Shown here piece by piece: positions 63,608-64,000 of a stretch of DNA of 64,000 nucleotides; the first letter of the stretch is position 1; the number at the start of each line of letters is the position of its first letter. The notes below the pieces were generated by a model. That model was not told the origin of the DNA and ran no database searches. It saw only the letters and a program-made list of their open reading frames with translations. The stretch comes from Sacculina carcini (taxonomy: Eukaryota > Arthropoda > Thecostraca > Sacculinidae), in the NCBI GenBank assembly GCA_916048095.2, contig OU696592.1:6717927-6781926 (forward strand). The letters are read 5' to 3'. A program made the translations under genes and the position numbers.

Positions 63608-64000
63608 CATACACCAGTACAAAACAATTGACAACGTTGAAATACCAACACTCACACACACACACACACACACACAGAACATACATTCACACCCACATAA
63701 GATACACACAATCACTGGCATATACGTACACTCACACTCACACACACACACACACACGTGCACATACACTCAAACACACACACACAAACATACAAATGCT
63801 GGTGCTTGCCACATGTACTTGATATGCGCGCCAACTTATTAGTGCACAAACATCGTCTACCTGTAAATGTCCTATATAAAACGCGGCCGCACACAACAAC
63901 CGCGTCTCCATGACAACACAAATCACGTGTCTCCATGACAACACAAATCACGTGTCTCCATGGCAACACAAATAGCGTGTCTCCATGACAACACACACCG
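63066..64000. other. 3' flank, CA repeats and start of a second CK2 alpha-adjacent minisatellite
   Basis: Near-identical to 45595-46560: the same shortened flank (GGCGTGTTTTTGTCAGTCAG), the same CA-rich blocks (about 63567-63603, 63653-63676, 63741-63758) and the start of the GTCTCCATGACAAC minisatellite at about 63900. The window ends inside it. No gene is seen. Confidence 0.7.

Overview
The window is nuclear DNA of an animal, probably an invertebrate; I cannot place it to phylum. It has spliced, conserved metazoan genes (GDP-mannose 4,6-dehydratase, casein kinase 2 alpha, a MALT1-type paracaspase N-terminus, a Brahma/SMARCA-type remodeller), very dense CA/GT microsatellites, tRNA-derived SINEs, L2/CR1-like and RTE-like LINEs, Ty3/gypsy elements, hAT and pogo-type DNA transposons.

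Left arm (1-16 kb), mostly host genes. On the minus strand a complete eight-exon GMDS gene (9680 to 2771) is followed 0.8 kb later by the first coding exon of a MALT1-like gene (1942 to 1076), whose caspase-like part lies outside the window. GMDS introns are full of microsatellites and small mobile elements. A 1.5 kb intergenic stretch separates GMDS from a divergently transcribed 4.86 kb brm/SMARCA gene (11205-16064) that has no introns.

Right arm (16-64 kb), a segmentally duplicated, transposon-rich region seeded by the 3' end of brm. A module made of brm 3' flank, a GC-rich CCAAT leader and a small single-exon gene recurs five times (CDS at 20.7, 22.6, 44.9, 49.0 and 62.3 kb). The gene encodes an unrecognised secreted or type I membrane protein of 234-253 aa. 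In four copies the coding end and 3' UTR are homologous to the last coding bases and 3' UTR of brm. Two more free-standing brm tails (38.3 and 60.7 kb) are joined directly to a broken gypsy element.

The blocks 22.6-46.6 kb and 49.0-64.0 kb are two copies of one duplicon. Shared insertions (gypsy #1 with an internal inversion, a hAT element inside its RT, gypsy #2, two solo LTRs) predate the duplication. Private insertions came after it: a LINE-in-LINE nest and an apparently intact LTR retrotransposon with LTRs that read as identical in the first copy; an 884 bp solo LTR and a small MITE in the second. Between the copies lie the last three coding exons of CK2 alpha. The last ~200 bp of the window repeats the sequence next to those exons, so another copy of that junction probably follows.

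Candidates for something undescribed are the membrane-protein family with its brm-derived 3' end, and the intact LTR element whose primer-binding site matches the 5' end of tRNA-Phe instead of a tRNA 3' end. Homology calls were made by reading the sequence; no database search was run.
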